The notes: generated from the letters alone by a model not told the origin. 64,000 nt of DNA from an uncultured Candidatus Cenarchaeum sp. (GCA_958295735.1 OY282369.1:3076983-3140982); one strand, 5' to 3'. Shown: positions 34,600 to 45,500, counted from the first letter of the stretch. A program made the numbers and translations.

Positions 34600-34734
34600 G
34601 TGGAAACAAAACTCAAGAAGGGCGATCTGAGGAAGCAGGCGGAAAAGTCGGCGGCGCGCTTTGCAAAGCTGCCAAAGTGGAAGCAGGAAAGGCTCTTGGC
34701 CCAGCTGGCGCATGCCATTAACCCGAACGAGTGA
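34600..34734 (+). CDS. 44-aa orphan protein, copy 3 of 3
   Basis: Nearly identical to copy 2 (KQAEKSAARF in place of KQMEKSAARF; QERLLAQLAHAINPNE). GTG start 26.5 nt from cttata (34571-34576). No deaminase precedes it: the dispersed repeat runs straight into its promoter, so it looks like the surviving end of a third unit. Confidence 0.65.
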   Translation: METKLKKGDLRKQAEKSAARFAKLPKWKQERLLAQLAHAINPNE

Positions 34735-35312
34735 AACGGGCGCGGTAGGGGAGAGGGGACTGCCCCTCCCGGTTGATGCGGTAGGCCGCTAGGCTTTTCG
34801 TCGCGGCGGCGCGGGGCGCGCGGCCCGGCGCGATCGTGCGGAGGAACGCCGGCGGGAGCCTCCCGCGGGAGGGCCCGCGCGACCATTCGGCGCAGGCGAG
34901 CTCGAAGGGGACGTCCGGGATGAGCGGCGCGAACTTTTGCGGGTCATGCGTCTGGCGCCCGGGCGGGGGGTCCCCGGAGGCGGCCCGCGGGGCGCGCGGC
35001 CGCGGGGCGCGGCAGACCGCCTCGAAATCGCGATCCGGCGCCTTTTGTGCCGGAAAACGCCCGCCCGGCCCGCCTGCCGTTCGCGTGTTCCTCCGCCGAG
35101 CGCGCGTTAATGCCGGCTTTGTGCCGCCCGCGGCAGTCCGCCTGGCGCGGCTCGGCTCCGTCCTTGCGCTCAGTGCCGGGCGTCCGATCGCGGTCGCGGC
35201 GCCCCGCAGGGCGCCCCGAATTCGTGCTAGGGGCCAGCGGGCATGATCGCCGCGGCATGGCGCGGGCCGAACCGCTTCCCGCGCCTGCTCCCGCTGCCGC
35301 CCCGGCCCGCGC
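34735..35312. other. About 580 nt without a supported gene
   Basis: The first ~80 bp repeat the 3' flank of small genes 1 and 2 (gtgaaacgggcgcgg ... taggccgctaggctttt). Nothing else recognised. Confidence 0.5.
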
Positions 35313-36395
35313 TCATTCCCGGATGGCGCCGGACGGGGTCACCGGACAGTCCCGGATCGTCCCCTCCTTGAACGACGCGTTGAGAAACTCCGAGAACCTC
35401 ATGAGCGACGCGGCCGATGACCTGATTTGGGGTATTATGAGCAGCTTCCTGTCGCCCATGGTCCTTACGGAGAACGACGATTTGTCATTCCTGTCTCGGA
35501 CGGCCACGTAGACGTGCTGGCTCCCCTCGTGCATTACGGCGTACCTGCAGTTCGGGTATTTCGCCACGATCAGCGAGAACCTTTTCCTTGCCGGTTCGTC
35601 ATGAAAGACGCTGGCGCCAAAGTCGACGAGGAGCGGCCTCAGCGCCCTTCTCGCATTCTCGCTCCTGCCCCGCTTGCCGAACAACTTCTTGCTTTTCGCC
35701 CCCTCCCTTGCTATCGGACGCAGCAGCCGGGCGAAGACGTCCTTGAAGGTTCCCGCATATACCGACACCAGTCCCTTGCGCGACACGGACAGGTCCAGGC
35801 GCGGATCCGACTCCGGCCCGGAGAACACCCCCATGCTGTCAATATGCCAGCCGCCGTTCCCGGCATCGTCAAACTCTCCCTCGATCGTGCGGCGTTTCCC
35901 TTCCGCCCCGCGCGATGTCCATCTTTCGGTCTCGCGTTCGGCCCCGAAAATCTTCTTTCTACAGTAGGCCTTCGGGGTTAACTGCTTATTGGCGCCCCTT
36001 TCGTAGTCAAGGAGGATCCTGCGCATCGTCCCGGAGTTGACTGCCGCGGCCAGGATGCCGGGGTATCGGCTCTTGATTATGCGGGACGCGCAACTTGAAA
36101 AGAACGCCGCCCCGTCGCCGGTCACGGCGTACAGCTCGTCGCCCGCCTGCACCGTGTGGAGGATCCCCGCGCGTCCGTCCCCGCCCCTTATGTCGAATTC
36201 GCCGTGCCGAAAGCCGCCGTACCTCATGAGTTTGGCCCGTGCCGACAGCCCGCCCGGCAGCCGCGCCTTGCTCATGCCCTCGGCCGCGTCCGAGTCGGAC
36301 AGCAGGCACTGTATCTTGATCGCCCTGCTGCCTTTCAGCCGGTCGTCCAAGGCGGAGGCCAAGCCGGGAGGTAAGTCGGTCAAGTTCACAGTCAC
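35313..36395 (-). CDS. Hypothetical protein (360 aa), accessory-type
   Basis: Soluble alpha/beta protein, less GC-rich than the core genes. Segments: RLKGSRAIKIQCLLSDSDAA, GDELYAVTGDGAAFFSSCAS, LDLSVSRKGLVSVYAGTFKD, and KRFSLIVAKYPNCRYAVMHE near the end. A basic middle stretch (REGAKSKKLFGKRGRSENAR) could bind nucleic acid. Layout recalls the 309-aa protein at 26715. GTG start at 36395; AT-rich boxes lie at 36410-36416 and 36421-36430, so the exact start is not certain. No family recognised. Confidence 0.6.
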   Translation of the reverse strand: MTVNLTDLPPGLASALDDRLKGSRAIKIQCLLSDSDAAEGMSKARLPGGLSARAKLMRYGGFRHGEFDIRGGDGRAGILHTVQAGDELYAVTGDGAAFFSSCASRIIKSRYPGILAAAVNSGTMRRILLDYERGANKQLTPKAYCRKKIFGAERETERWTSRGAEGKRRTIEGEFDDAGNGGWHIDSMGVFSGPESDPRLDLSVSRKGLVSVYAGTFKDVFARLLRPIAREGAKSKKLFGKRGRSENARRALRPLLVDFGASVFHDEPARKRFSLIVAKYPNCRYAVMHEGSQHVYVAVRDRNDKSSFSVRTMGDRKLLIIPQIRSSAASLMRFSEFLNASFKEGTIRDCPVTPSGAIRE

Positions 36396-36555
36396 GCTGC
36401 CGGCGCCTTCTTTATGTGGTTTTTTTTATGCCTTTGGCAGACTGCCGCCCATCGCGCGGCGGGGCCCGCGCGGGGCCGGGACGGCATCCGGGCGGGCGAT
36501 GCCGCCCGCGCTGCCCCGGCGCGCGCGGGGGGGCGGCGCGCGGGCCGCCGCCGGC

Positions 36556-38451
36556 TCACGCCGCGGCCTGCGGGCGCCTGGACAGGTAGAACGGCGAGTT
36601 CAGCACGGCGAACGGCTTGCCCTCGGTCTGGGCCCTCACCTCGGCCAGGAAGTCGTCCAGGTCGACCGTCCGGGTCTCCCCGCTCCTCCTGTCGCGCACG
36701 CTCAGGCGGCTCACGTCCGTCTCGGCCTCCCTGCCGCCGACCACCAGTATGTACCGCACCCACTCCCTCTCGGCATCGCGTATGCGCTTGCCGATGCTCT
36801 CGCTGCGGTCGTCCAGGTCGACCCGCACGCGGGTGTGGCCTATCCGCCCCGCCAGCGCCGCCGCGTGCTGCGCGAACTCTTCCCTCACCGGTATGATGCG
36901 CACCTGGGTGGGGGCCAGCCAGAGCGGCAGCTCGGGCTTCGCCCCGCGCGCCGCGTCGGCCGCGGCATTTTCGAGCAGCGCGTACATGACCCTCTCGACG
37001 GCGCCGCTCGGCGAGTTGTGCAGTATGACGGGGTTCCTCCGCTCGTTGTTCTCGTCGACGAACTCTATCCCGTACCTGCCCCCGTTCTCCACGTCTATCT
37101 GGTCGGTGGAGAGGGCCGAGGCCTTGCCGGCGGCATCGATGTAGTTGAACTCCCACTTCAGCACGAAGTAGAAGAACCGCTCCTTCCACATCTCCACCAG
37201 GACGGGGCGCCCGTGCTTCCTCGCCATGTCCCGCACGGCCTGGCCGTTCTCGCGGTAGAACTCCTCGGTGAGCCGCACGGCCATCTCGTAGCCGCCGCCC
37301 GGTATGCCGAGGTCGGCGACCACCTCCTTGGACAGGTCGAACCGCTTCATCATCTCCCGCACGGCCTGCGGCATGTCGCGGCAGAACGCGTGGCAGTCGG
37401 GCATGGTGAAGGCGCGCAGCCGCCGGAGCCCGGCCAGCTCCCCGGACTGCTCGCGCCTGAAGCTGTACCGCGTCAGCTCGTACAGGCGGTACGGCAGGTT
37501 CCTGTGGGACATCTGCATGTCGTGGGCCATGAGGAACTGCCCGAAGCAGGCGGCGAACCTGAGGAAGAGGCGCCTGCCCTCCGAGTCCACGTTGTACTGG
37601 CGCGCCGGGAACCGGTCGAAGTAGCTGGCCATGCCGGGGTGGCGCGAGTCGTACATTATGGGCGTCTCCACCTCGTAGCCGCCGTACTGCCTGACCCTCA
37701 TCGTGACGTACCGTTCTATGAGCGACTTTACCAGGCGCCCGTTCGGGTAGAACCGCATGTTGCCGGGGTCCGAGGCCGGCTCGTAGTCGGCGATGGCCAG
37801 CCTCTTCATGAGGGCCACGTGCGGGGGCGGCTCGTCGGAGGAGCGCCGCCTGGACTCCTCGTACCTGGCCAGCGCCTCCAGGCCGGGGTGCCCCGAATAG
37901 TCGAACCCGGCCGCGGCCACCAGCCGGCCGTCCGGGGTCATCACGTGCCAGCTTGACTCGATCCCCTTCTCCGAGGCCAGGGCGGCCGGGGACCCCTTAT
38001 CGGGGGCCGCCGGCGGCCCCCCCTCCCCCCCGCCGCGTACCTCCATGGAATGCTCGGCGAGCGGGTGCGCTTTCACGCTCATAGTGTACGACTTTGTCCA
38101 GCCGAACGGGGCGCGGCTGACCTCCAGCGACCCGCCGGCCTCCGAGGCGGCCGCCTCCTCCATCCGCTCCAGCACGCCCAGCGCGGCGCCCGGGGCGGCC
38201 AGCCTGCCGCTCAGGTGCGCGTACGGGTATATGAGGAGCCTCCCGCACCCCACCTTGGCCATCGCGGCGGCCACCTCCGAGGCCGCCCTGCGCGCCGTCC
38301 CGTCCCCGTCCCCCTCCTCCACGCTCACCATGGCGACGGCCACCTCCTCGAGGCGGCGCGGGCCCTCGTCGGCCAGGTCCTCGGCCGCGGCTATCTCCCT
38401 GCCCGCCGGGCGGTACTCCATACGGTCGCAGTGCAGCAGCAGTACGCGCAC
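36556..38451 (-). CDS. thrS: Threonyl-tRNA synthetase, archaeal type
   Basis: 631 aa. The first ~140 residues (VRVLLLHCDRMEYRPAGREI ... GRLLIYPYAHLSGRLAAPGA) form the archaeal DTD-like editing domain. The class II core follows: zinc ligands in FAACFGQFLMAHD, DCHAFC and VILHNSPSG, motif 2 in RYSFRREQSGELAG, motif 3 in GAVERVMYALLE. The C-terminal anticodon domain begins LPLWLAPTQVRIIPV. The GTG at 38451 is 26.5 nt from gaattaaac (38474-38482). Full length. Confidence 0.95.
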   Translation of the reverse strand: MRVLLLHCDRMEYRPAGREIAAAEDLADEGPRRLEEVAVAMVSVEEGDGDGTARRAASEVAAAMAKVGCGRLLIYPYAHLSGRLAAPGAALGVLERMEEAAASEAGGSLEVSRAPFGWTKSYTMSVKAHPLAEHSMEVRGGGEGGPPAAPDKGSPAALASEKGIESSWHVMTPDGRLVAAAGFDYSGHPGLEALARYEESRRRSSDEPPPHVALMKRLAIADYEPASDPGNMRFYPNGRLVKSLIERYVTMRVRQYGGYEVETPIMYDSRHPGMASYFDRFPARQYNVDSEGRRLFLRFAACFGQFLMAHDMQMSHRNLPYRLYELTRYSFRREQSGELAGLRRLRAFTMPDCHAFCRDMPQAVREMMKRFDLSKEVVADLGIPGGGYEMAVRLTEEFYRENGQAVRDMARKHGRPVLVEMWKERFFYFVLKWEFNYIDAAGKASALSTDQIDVENGGRYGIEFVDENNERRNPVILHNSPSGAVERVMYALLENAAADAARGAKPELPLWLAPTQVRIIPVREEFAQHAAALAGRIGHTRVRVDLDDRSESIGKRIRDAEREWVRYILVVGGREAETDVSRLSVRDRRSGETRTVDLDDFLAEVRAQTEGKPFAVLNSPFYLSRRPQAAA

Positions 38452-38482
38452 GGCGTCCCGCCCCGGCGCAATTGAATTAAAC

Positions 38483-39279
38483 GTTGTGCGGGCGCGGGAA
38501 CCGGCGCCTCCCCCTCCCCCCGCCCCGCGGCCGCCTCGTCCGGGCGGGGGGCCGCGCGGTCCCGGCCGGGCCGCGGGATCGCCCGCCCATATCGGCGGCG
38601 GGGCGGGCCCGCCGCGCGCGGCGGCCCGGGCGCGCGCCCGCCGGGCCCGCCGGGCCCGCCGCGCGCGGCCCGCGGCGGGGCGGCGGGGCCGGATCCGGCG
38701 GCGGGCGGCCGAACTAGTGGGAAGGCGCGCGTGCGCCCGCGCGGCCAAAACGGCGTTTGCGCCGTGCTGCGCGCTGCGGCCCGCGGCCACGAGCCTGAAA
38801 AGCGGCGCCGTCCGCTTCTTCGGCAGCCGCGGCGATCCCGCCATTCCCCGGCGCGCTTCCCGCCGATGCCGAAACGCCGGGCAAACTCCGGCGGGGCGGG
38901 AGCGCGGAATTCCGGGAAAAGCCGGGACGGGTCGGGGACGAGGCGCCGGGACGGCGAAAAACCGAAGCCGAAAAGCCGGCCGGGCGCGCGGGCGGGGACC
39001 TGGAAGCGCGGCGCGGCGCGCCGGCCCGCGCGGGGCCGAATTGCGCGGTGGCCGGGGGGAGCCCGGGCCGATCCGGGACGCCCGCCAAGGCCGCATTCCG
39101 CGGGCAGCAGGAACGACGTCGTGATGCTGGAGGGGCTGGCGATCCGGGACGCCCGCCAGGGCCGCTTTCCGCGGGCGCGGCGCGCCGGCCCGCGCGGGCT
39201 TCGGGACGGAAAAAACCCCCGCGGGGGGGCGCGGGGCCGCGATCCGCGGGATCGGCGCGGGGGGGGCCGCGCGGCGCGA
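38483..39279. other. About 800 nt GC-rich intergenic DNA
   Basis: Contains a direct repeat of about 39 bp (gatccgggacgcccgccaag / ...agggccgc) at 39068 and 39138. No supported gene. Confidence 0.5.
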
Positions 39280-42200
39280 TCAGGGCGCGGCGCGGGCGCC
39301 GCCCGCGGGGCGGGGCGGGGGGGCGGGGCGGCCATTCCCGCCCCGGCCCGCGCCGGGAGCCTCGCAGGCCAGCCTGCGCCAGACCTCCTTGTAGTCGGGG
39401 CCCGACATGCCCGCGCCGGGCCCCGGGCCCCACGACTCGCCCGGCAGCCCCTCCAGCCACGATACCACGGCGGGGCCCGCGCGGGGCCCGCGCCCCTCCC
39501 GCGCGTACGCCTCGCCCACCGCCCGCGCCGCCCCCCTGGGCACGCCGAGCCCGCGCATCACGGCGGCCTCGGCCGTGTCCACGCCGTAGTACGCCATGGC
39601 GGGCAGGCTGAGCGCCTCCTCCCTCCGCTCCGGGGCCGCGCCCCCGGGATCCAGCCCGGGCATCCCCTGCACGGCGGCGATCCCCAGGGAGACGGCGCCG
39701 GCGATCCTCCCGCACACCGCCTCCACGCACTCGGCCACCTGCGCGATGCCGCCCCCGCCGAAGCGGGCCGCCGCGATCTCCGCTATCCTCCTGCCGCCGA
39801 CCCAGTCGGACACCATCCCGCATATGTCCCCGTCCGTGGCGGCCCGGCCCGCCGCGGTGATCTCCAGTTCCCCCCGCACCCCGGGGACCGACCGCGCCGC
39901 CTCCAGCACTACAGGCAGTTTTTCCGATGCGGGCGCGAACAGGCCCTCCGCGCTCCACCAGTCCGGCCCGATGCCGGCCGCGGGCGCCCCCCGGGGCGGG
40001 CCGGCCGCGCCGGGGGGGGCCGCGCCCCCGCCGGGCCGGCCCGCGTACCTTCCGGCCGCCTCCGCGAGGGCGCGCTGCTCCCCGGGCCGGAGCCCGCCGT
40101 ACCCGCAGGTCCGCCGCAGCGCGATCTCCGCCTCGGCGGCGCGCCTCCCCGGGTCCGGGGCCCCGCCCGCCGCGCCGTCCACGTACCGCGCCAGGGCGGC
40201 CCAGCCGGCGTCCTCCCCCGCCAGGCGCCGCAGGTCGATCCCGCCGCCCCCCTCCAGCGCCCCGCGCACCATCCCGGGCAGGGCCGAGGCCTCCTCCCCG
40301 GGGGCCTCCCCGACGCATTCCGCCCACCCGTCCGCCTCGGCGCTGCTCGCGGCCACGAGCCCGACCACCCCGATGGGCGGCCGGTCGTCCCTGCCCGCCC
40401 TGCCGGCCAAGTTCCAAAAGTCCCGGGCCGGCATCGCGCGCGGGCGGGTCGCCATTATGATCCCCGGCACCCTGAACTCCGCCCCCCCGGCGATCCCGGC
40501 CGCGGCGACGAGCGCGCGGAGGCTGCCGTCCCCCATGAGGCTCTCCATCATGCCCCGCACCTCGGCGGGCAGGCCCGCGACGTGCACGCCGACGCCCCTG
40601 TCCAGGTACCGCGCCAGCGGGAAGCCGGCCCCGAGCTCGTCCTCCACGAGCCTCCTCGCCAGCAGCCTGCCCCCGTCCGGCTCCAGATCCGGCAGGATCC
40701 GGTACGCCGCCTCGGCGATCTCCCACGCCTCGCCGGGGCCGTCCCCCACCACCAGCATGCCCATGGACGGATCGAACCTGGCCGCGAAAAGGGCCGCCAG
40801 CCCGCTCCGCGTCGCCGCGCGCCCCGCGGGCGGCCCCGCCGATCCCACGCGGAACTCGCCCCCCGGATGCGCCGTCCCCGCGCGCGTCTCCAGCGGCGCG
40901 AAGGAGGGCCCGGCGGGGCCCCCGGCGCGGAGCAGCCCGACGGCCAGATCGGCGGCCCGCCGCCCGCCGCCCGCGGCAACCGGCCCCGGGCCGCGCGGAT
41001 CCAGCCACGCGGCCGCCTCGGAAGCGCCCGGCACGGACGCGGCCATGAGCAGCACGTCGGCCCCCGGGCAGTCGCGCTTCACCTCGGAGAGCAGCAGCTC
41101 CAGGCCCAGCCCGGCGGCGCCCGCGTGCATGCCCGCCCCGTCCGCCACGGCCAGGACGAGCGACCCCGCGAGCCGGCCGCCCGGATGCCGGAGCATCATG
41201 CGCATCTTTTCCGGCGCGGCCACCACCACGTCCGCGGGGATCCCGCCGGAGGCCAGCTCGCGGTCGCGGGCGTCCATGAACGGCGCGGCGCCGGCCGCCT
41301 CCACCCGCGCGCGCATCGGCCCGAGATCGCGCCCCAGCCGCGCCGCCGTCCCCGCCGCGGACGCCCCGTCCTGGATTATGTACGCCGCGACGGCGCCCGG
41401 CGCCGCCTCGAGCGCCTGCAGTATGCGGAACTCGGCCGCGGCGATCCTGTCCGGCGCGGGCAGCGCGGCCACCGTCCCGGCGCGGGCGGGATCGAGCAGC
41501 CCCCCGTCCAGCACGGCGGCCCCCAGCCGGCGCGACAGCCCCAGCGCGGGGCGCCCCCGCCCCGCCATCTCCCTGGCCAGGGCGCCCGCCCCGCCGCCGA
41601 ACCGCGCCAGCGCCCACGGCGAGTCGCGCGCCATCTTTTCCAGCGCGGGCCCCAGCACGGCGACCAGCTCGACCAGCCCGTCCGCCCCCGCGTCGGCGCC
41701 CTGGGACGAGGCGTTCCGGAGGTACGCGGGCAGGCGCGTCGCGGCGTCCGCCGGGCCCCCGTCCCGCAGGTACGCGGCCGCCAGCTCCACCGACTTTGCC
41801 AGGTGGTACATCGCGACGAGCTCGCCGGCGGCCCGCGGCCTGTCCCCCGCCGCCATCCCACTGATGTACTCCGCCACGCGCTCCCCGCTCTCCTCCCTCA
41901 GCTCCCCCACCATGCCCGCGGCCCTCTCCAGATCCTCCCGCGCCCCGCTCCTCGCCACGCGCAGGACCGCCGCGTAGATGGTGTCCATCACGCGGCCGCC
42001 CCAGCCCGCCCCCGTCGCGCTCCTGGCGCCCCAGGCGCGCCCGTTCCCCGCGAGGTAGCGCCTCGCGGCGTCCTCCCTCCCCCCCAGGAACGCGTACGCG
42101 ATCAGGAACAGGACGTGCGGGATCGCGGCCCCCGGCCCTTCCGGCACGGGGCACGCCTCCATCAGGTCGAAGCACCTGCCGCACATGCGGGCGTGCGCGC

Positions 42201-42519
42201 CGGCGTGCGCGCCGATCCCCCGGCTCGCGCCGGGCGCCGCCTCGCCGAGCCTTTCCAGCGCTAGCCGGTAGCGCGCGGCGGCCAGATCCATAACCGCGGC
42301 GTCCTTTGGCCCGGGCGCGGCGCCGGGCGGGACCGCCCTGCTTATCCTGTACCCGTCGGCGGCGTCCCGCGCCGCCGCGGAGTCGTCGAGCATCGCCTTT
42401 TCCAGGACGCTCCCGTCCTCCCCCACCAGGGCCGCCCAGGCCCCCGCGAACGCCCCGCCGCCGGGGGCGTCCCCGCCGCCGGGGGCGTCCCCGCCCGCCG
42501 CCCCGCCCCGGGGGCTCAC
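39280..42519 (-). CDS. Helicase-like protein with degenerate ATPase motifs, second of tandem pair
   Basis: 1,079 aa. The superfamily II helicase layout is recognisable: a Walker A position reading YIIQDGASAAGTA instead of GxGKT, ADVVVAAPEKMRMMLRHPGG (motif Ib-like), VLAVADGAGMH where DEAH is expected, GVHVAGLPAEVRGMMESL (HHAGLP-like), and FWNLAGRAGRDDRPPIG (motif VI). Motif VI is intact, motifs I and II are not. The N-terminal ~350 residues are helical and unknown. The GTG at 42519 overlaps the stop of its paralogue as GTGA, so the two are translated together. Probably a non-hydrolysing structural paralogue. Confidence 0.7.
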   Translation of the reverse strand: MSPRGGAAGGDAPGGGDAPGGGAFAGAWAALVGEDGSVLEKAMLDDSAAARDAADGYRISRAVPPGAAPGPKDAAVMDLAAARYRLALERLGEAAPGASRGIGAHAGAHARMCGRCFDLMEACPVPEGPGAAIPHVLFLIAYAFLGGREDAARRYLAGNGRAWGARSATGAGWGGRVMDTIYAAVLRVARSGAREDLERAAGMVGELREESGERVAEYISGMAAGDRPRAAGELVAMYHLAKSVELAAAYLRDGGPADAATRLPAYLRNASSQGADAGADGLVELVAVLGPALEKMARDSPWALARFGGGAGALAREMAGRGRPALGLSRRLGAAVLDGGLLDPARAGTVAALPAPDRIAAAEFRILQALEAAPGAVAAYIIQDGASAAGTAARLGRDLGPMRARVEAAGAAPFMDARDRELASGGIPADVVVAAPEKMRMMLRHPGGRLAGSLVLAVADGAGMHAGAAGLGLELLLSEVKRDCPGADVLLMAASVPGASEAAAWLDPRGPGPVAAGGGRRAADLAVGLLRAGGPAGPSFAPLETRAGTAHPGGEFRVGSAGPPAGRAATRSGLAALFAARFDPSMGMLVVGDGPGEAWEIAEAAYRILPDLEPDGGRLLARRLVEDELGAGFPLARYLDRGVGVHVAGLPAEVRGMMESLMGDGSLRALVAAAGIAGGAEFRVPGIIMATRPRAMPARDFWNLAGRAGRDDRPPIGVVGLVAASSAEADGWAECVGEAPGEEASALPGMVRGALEGGGGIDLRRLAGEDAGWAALARYVDGAAGGAPDPGRRAAEAEIALRRTCGYGGLRPGEQRALAEAAGRYAGRPGGGAAPPGAAGPPRGAPAAGIGPDWWSAEGLFAPASEKLPVVLEAARSVPGVRGELEITAAGRAATDGDICGMVSDWVGGRRIAEIAAARFGGGGIAQVAECVEAVCGRIAGAVSLGIAAVQGMPGLDPGGAAPERREEALSLPAMAYYGVDTAEAAVMRGLGVPRGAARAVGEAYAREGRGPRAGPAVVSWLEGLPGESWGPGPGAGMSGPDYKEVWRRLACEAPGAGRGGNGRPAPPPRPAGGARAAP

Positions 42520-45500
42520 GGCCCCTCCCCCCCGCCCGCGCCGGCCAGCATGCGCCACGCCTCCTTGTAGTCGGCGCCCGGCGCGGAGCCGGATCCGGGG
42601 CGCCACTCGCCGTCCGGCAGCTCCTCCAGCCACCGCGCGATGCCGGCGGAGCCCCCGCGGATCCCGCGCCCCTCCCGCCCGTACGCCTCGCCCACCCCCC
42701 GCGCCGCCCTCCTGGGCACGCCGTGCCCGCACATCGCGACGGCCTCGTCCGTGTCCACGCCGTAGTACAGCATGCCGGGCAGGCCGAGCGCCCTCGCCTT
42801 GCGGTCCCCGTCCATGCCGCCAGGGTCCGGCCAGGGCCCCGGGATCCTCAGGGCGGCGGCGGCCCCCAGCGCGGCCGCCTCGGCCAGCCCGCGCACGGCC
42901 GCGGCGCATTCCGCCACGCGCTTCCGGCCGCCCCCGCCGAAGCGCGCGACGGCTATCTCGCGCACGCTCCTGCCGGAGACCCAGTCCGACAGCACCGCGC
43001 CGATCCCGCCGGCGGCCAGGCCGGGGGCGGCCGCATCCAGCCTCCCCCGCACCTCGGGGATCGACCGCGCGGCCCCGACGAGGGCCGGCAGGCCCGCGGC
43101 CGAGAGCGGGACCCCCGCGCCCCCGCCCTCCGGCGCCGCGCCCGCCCCGTCCAGCGCCCCCGGGGACAGGGCCAGACCGGGGGGGCGCGGGGCCCCGCCG
43201 AGCCCCTCCGCGTACCTCTCGGCGGCGGCCGTGAGGGCCCCCTGCTCCCCGCGCCGGAGCTTGCCGAACCCGTACGTGCTCCCCAGCGCGATGTTCGCCC
43301 GGTCGGCGGCCCGCCCCGCGCCGCGGGCGCGGCCCGCCGCGGCGGCCACGTGTCGCGCCAGGACGGACCAGCCTGCGTCGGACTCCGCCAGCCGCCGCAG
43401 GTCCAGCTCCCCGCCCCCCTCCAGCGCCCCGCGCACCATCCCGGGCAGGGCCGAGGCCGGCCCCCCGGGGGCCCTCCTGACGCATTCCGCCCACTTGCCC
43501 GCCTCGGCGCGGCTCGCGGCCACGAGCCCGACCACCCCTATGGGCGGCCGGTCGATCCTGCCGGCCCTGCCGGCCAGGTTCCAGAACTCCCGGGCCGGCA
43601 GCTCGGCGCCCGCGTGCAGGCGGGACGCCATTATTACGCCCGAGACGGGGAAGCGCATCCCCAGCGCCGCGCCCGTCGGGGCGAACAGCGCCCGGAGGCG
43701 GCAGGCCGCGGCCAGCCTCTCGGCCAGCCCCCCCGCCTCGCGCGGCAGGCACGGGTGGGCGACCCCGATGCCCCTGTCCAAGTACTTGGCCAGCGGGAAG
43801 CCGGCCCCGAGCTCGTCCTCCATGATCCTCCGGGCCGCCAGCCTGCCCCCGTCCGGCTCCAGGTCCGGCAGGATCCGGTACGCCTCTTCCGCCATGCGCC
43901 ACGCGCGGCCGGGGCCGTCCCCCAGCACCAGCATGCACATGGAGGGATCGAACCGCGCCGCCATAAGGGCGGCCAGCGCGTGCCTCCCCCTCTTCCCCGC
44001 CGGCGGCCCGAGGGGGCCGGCCGGCCCCGCGCGGAACCTCCCCCCCGCGCCCACCGTCTGCGCGCGCGTCTCCAGCGGCTCGAAATAGGGCCCGGCGGGG
44101 CCCCCGGCGCGGAGCAACCCGACGGCGCGATCGCTCGGCTTCCAGCCGGACCCCGGGGCGATCGGCCGCGGGTGCCGCGGATCCAGCCACGCGGCGAGCC
44201 CGGCGGCATCGGGCACGTACGAGTCCGCCAGGAGCACGCCCGCCCGCGGGCAGCCGTGCTTCACCTCGGAGAGCAGCAGCTCCAGGGCGAGCCCGGCGGC
44301 GCCCGCGTGCGTGCGCGCCCCGTCCGCCACGGCCAGGACGAGCGACCCCGCGAGCCGGCCGCCCGGATGCCGCAGCATCAGGCCCAGCTTTTCCGGCGAG
44401 GCCACCACCACGTCCGCGGGGATCCCGCCGGAGGCCAGCTCGCAGTCGCGGCCGTCCATGTACGGCGCCGGGCCCGCCGCCTCGACCGCCGCGCGCGGCG
44501 GCCCGAGTTCGCGCCTCAGCGCCGCCGCCGCCCCGTTCGCGGACGCCCCGTCCTGTATCACGTACGCCGCGACGCCGCCCGGCGCGGCCTCGAGCGCCCG
44601 CGATATGCGGAGCCCGGCCGCCGCGATCCTGGCCGGCGCGGGCAGCACGGCCACGGCGCTCCCGCGGGCGGGATCGAGGAGCCCCCCCTCCAGCACGGCG
44701 GCCCTCAGCGGGTAGGGGGCCTCGGGGGCGGCCCCCGGCGGGTAGGGGGCCTCGGGGGCGGCCCCGGCGCGGGCCGCGGCCCCGCGCCCGGCCCGCCGCT
44801 CCAGCGCCCGCCGCGAGTTGCGCGCCATCATCTTGAACGCGGGGCACAGGGAGGCCGCCAGCGCGTCCAGATCCGGCGCGATCGCCCCGCGGGGAACGGC
44901 CCTCCGGAGGAGGGCGTCCAGGCGCTCCTCGACGTCCGCCGGGCCCCCGTCCCGGGCGTGCGCGCAGACCAGCCTTGCCGCCTCCGCCAGCCGGCGCAGC
45001 GTGGCGAGCCTGCGGGCCGCCCCCGGCCCCCCGCCCTCCCCGCCCTCCCCGCCCTCCGCCAGGAGCCGCTCCAGGATCCCCGCGGCGCGGCCGACGTCCC
45101 CCTCTTCGCCCCTGGCCGCGCGCAGCACGGCCAGGTAGATGCCGGCCATCATGCGCACGTTCAGGCCCCCCGCCGCGCGCGCCGCCACGTCCCACGCGCG
45201 CGGGTTCCCCGCCAGGTAGCGCCCCATGCGCTCCCGCATCTCCCCCGCGTACGAGCACGCGAGCATCCACATGACGTGCCCGGCCACCGCCCCCCGGTCC
45301 TCCGGCAGGGGGTGCGCCTCCAGCATGCCAAAGCACGTCCCGCACACCTCGGCCAGCGCGCGGTCGCGCCGGCGGCCCTCCGGGCCCCCGCCCAGCGCGG
45401 CCCTCAGGCCCCTCGCCAGGGTCTCCTCGCAGAACAGCGCGGCGTAGTGCAGGACCTCGGCATCCCCGGGCCTCGGCGCGGCGCCGGGCCGCACCGCCCC

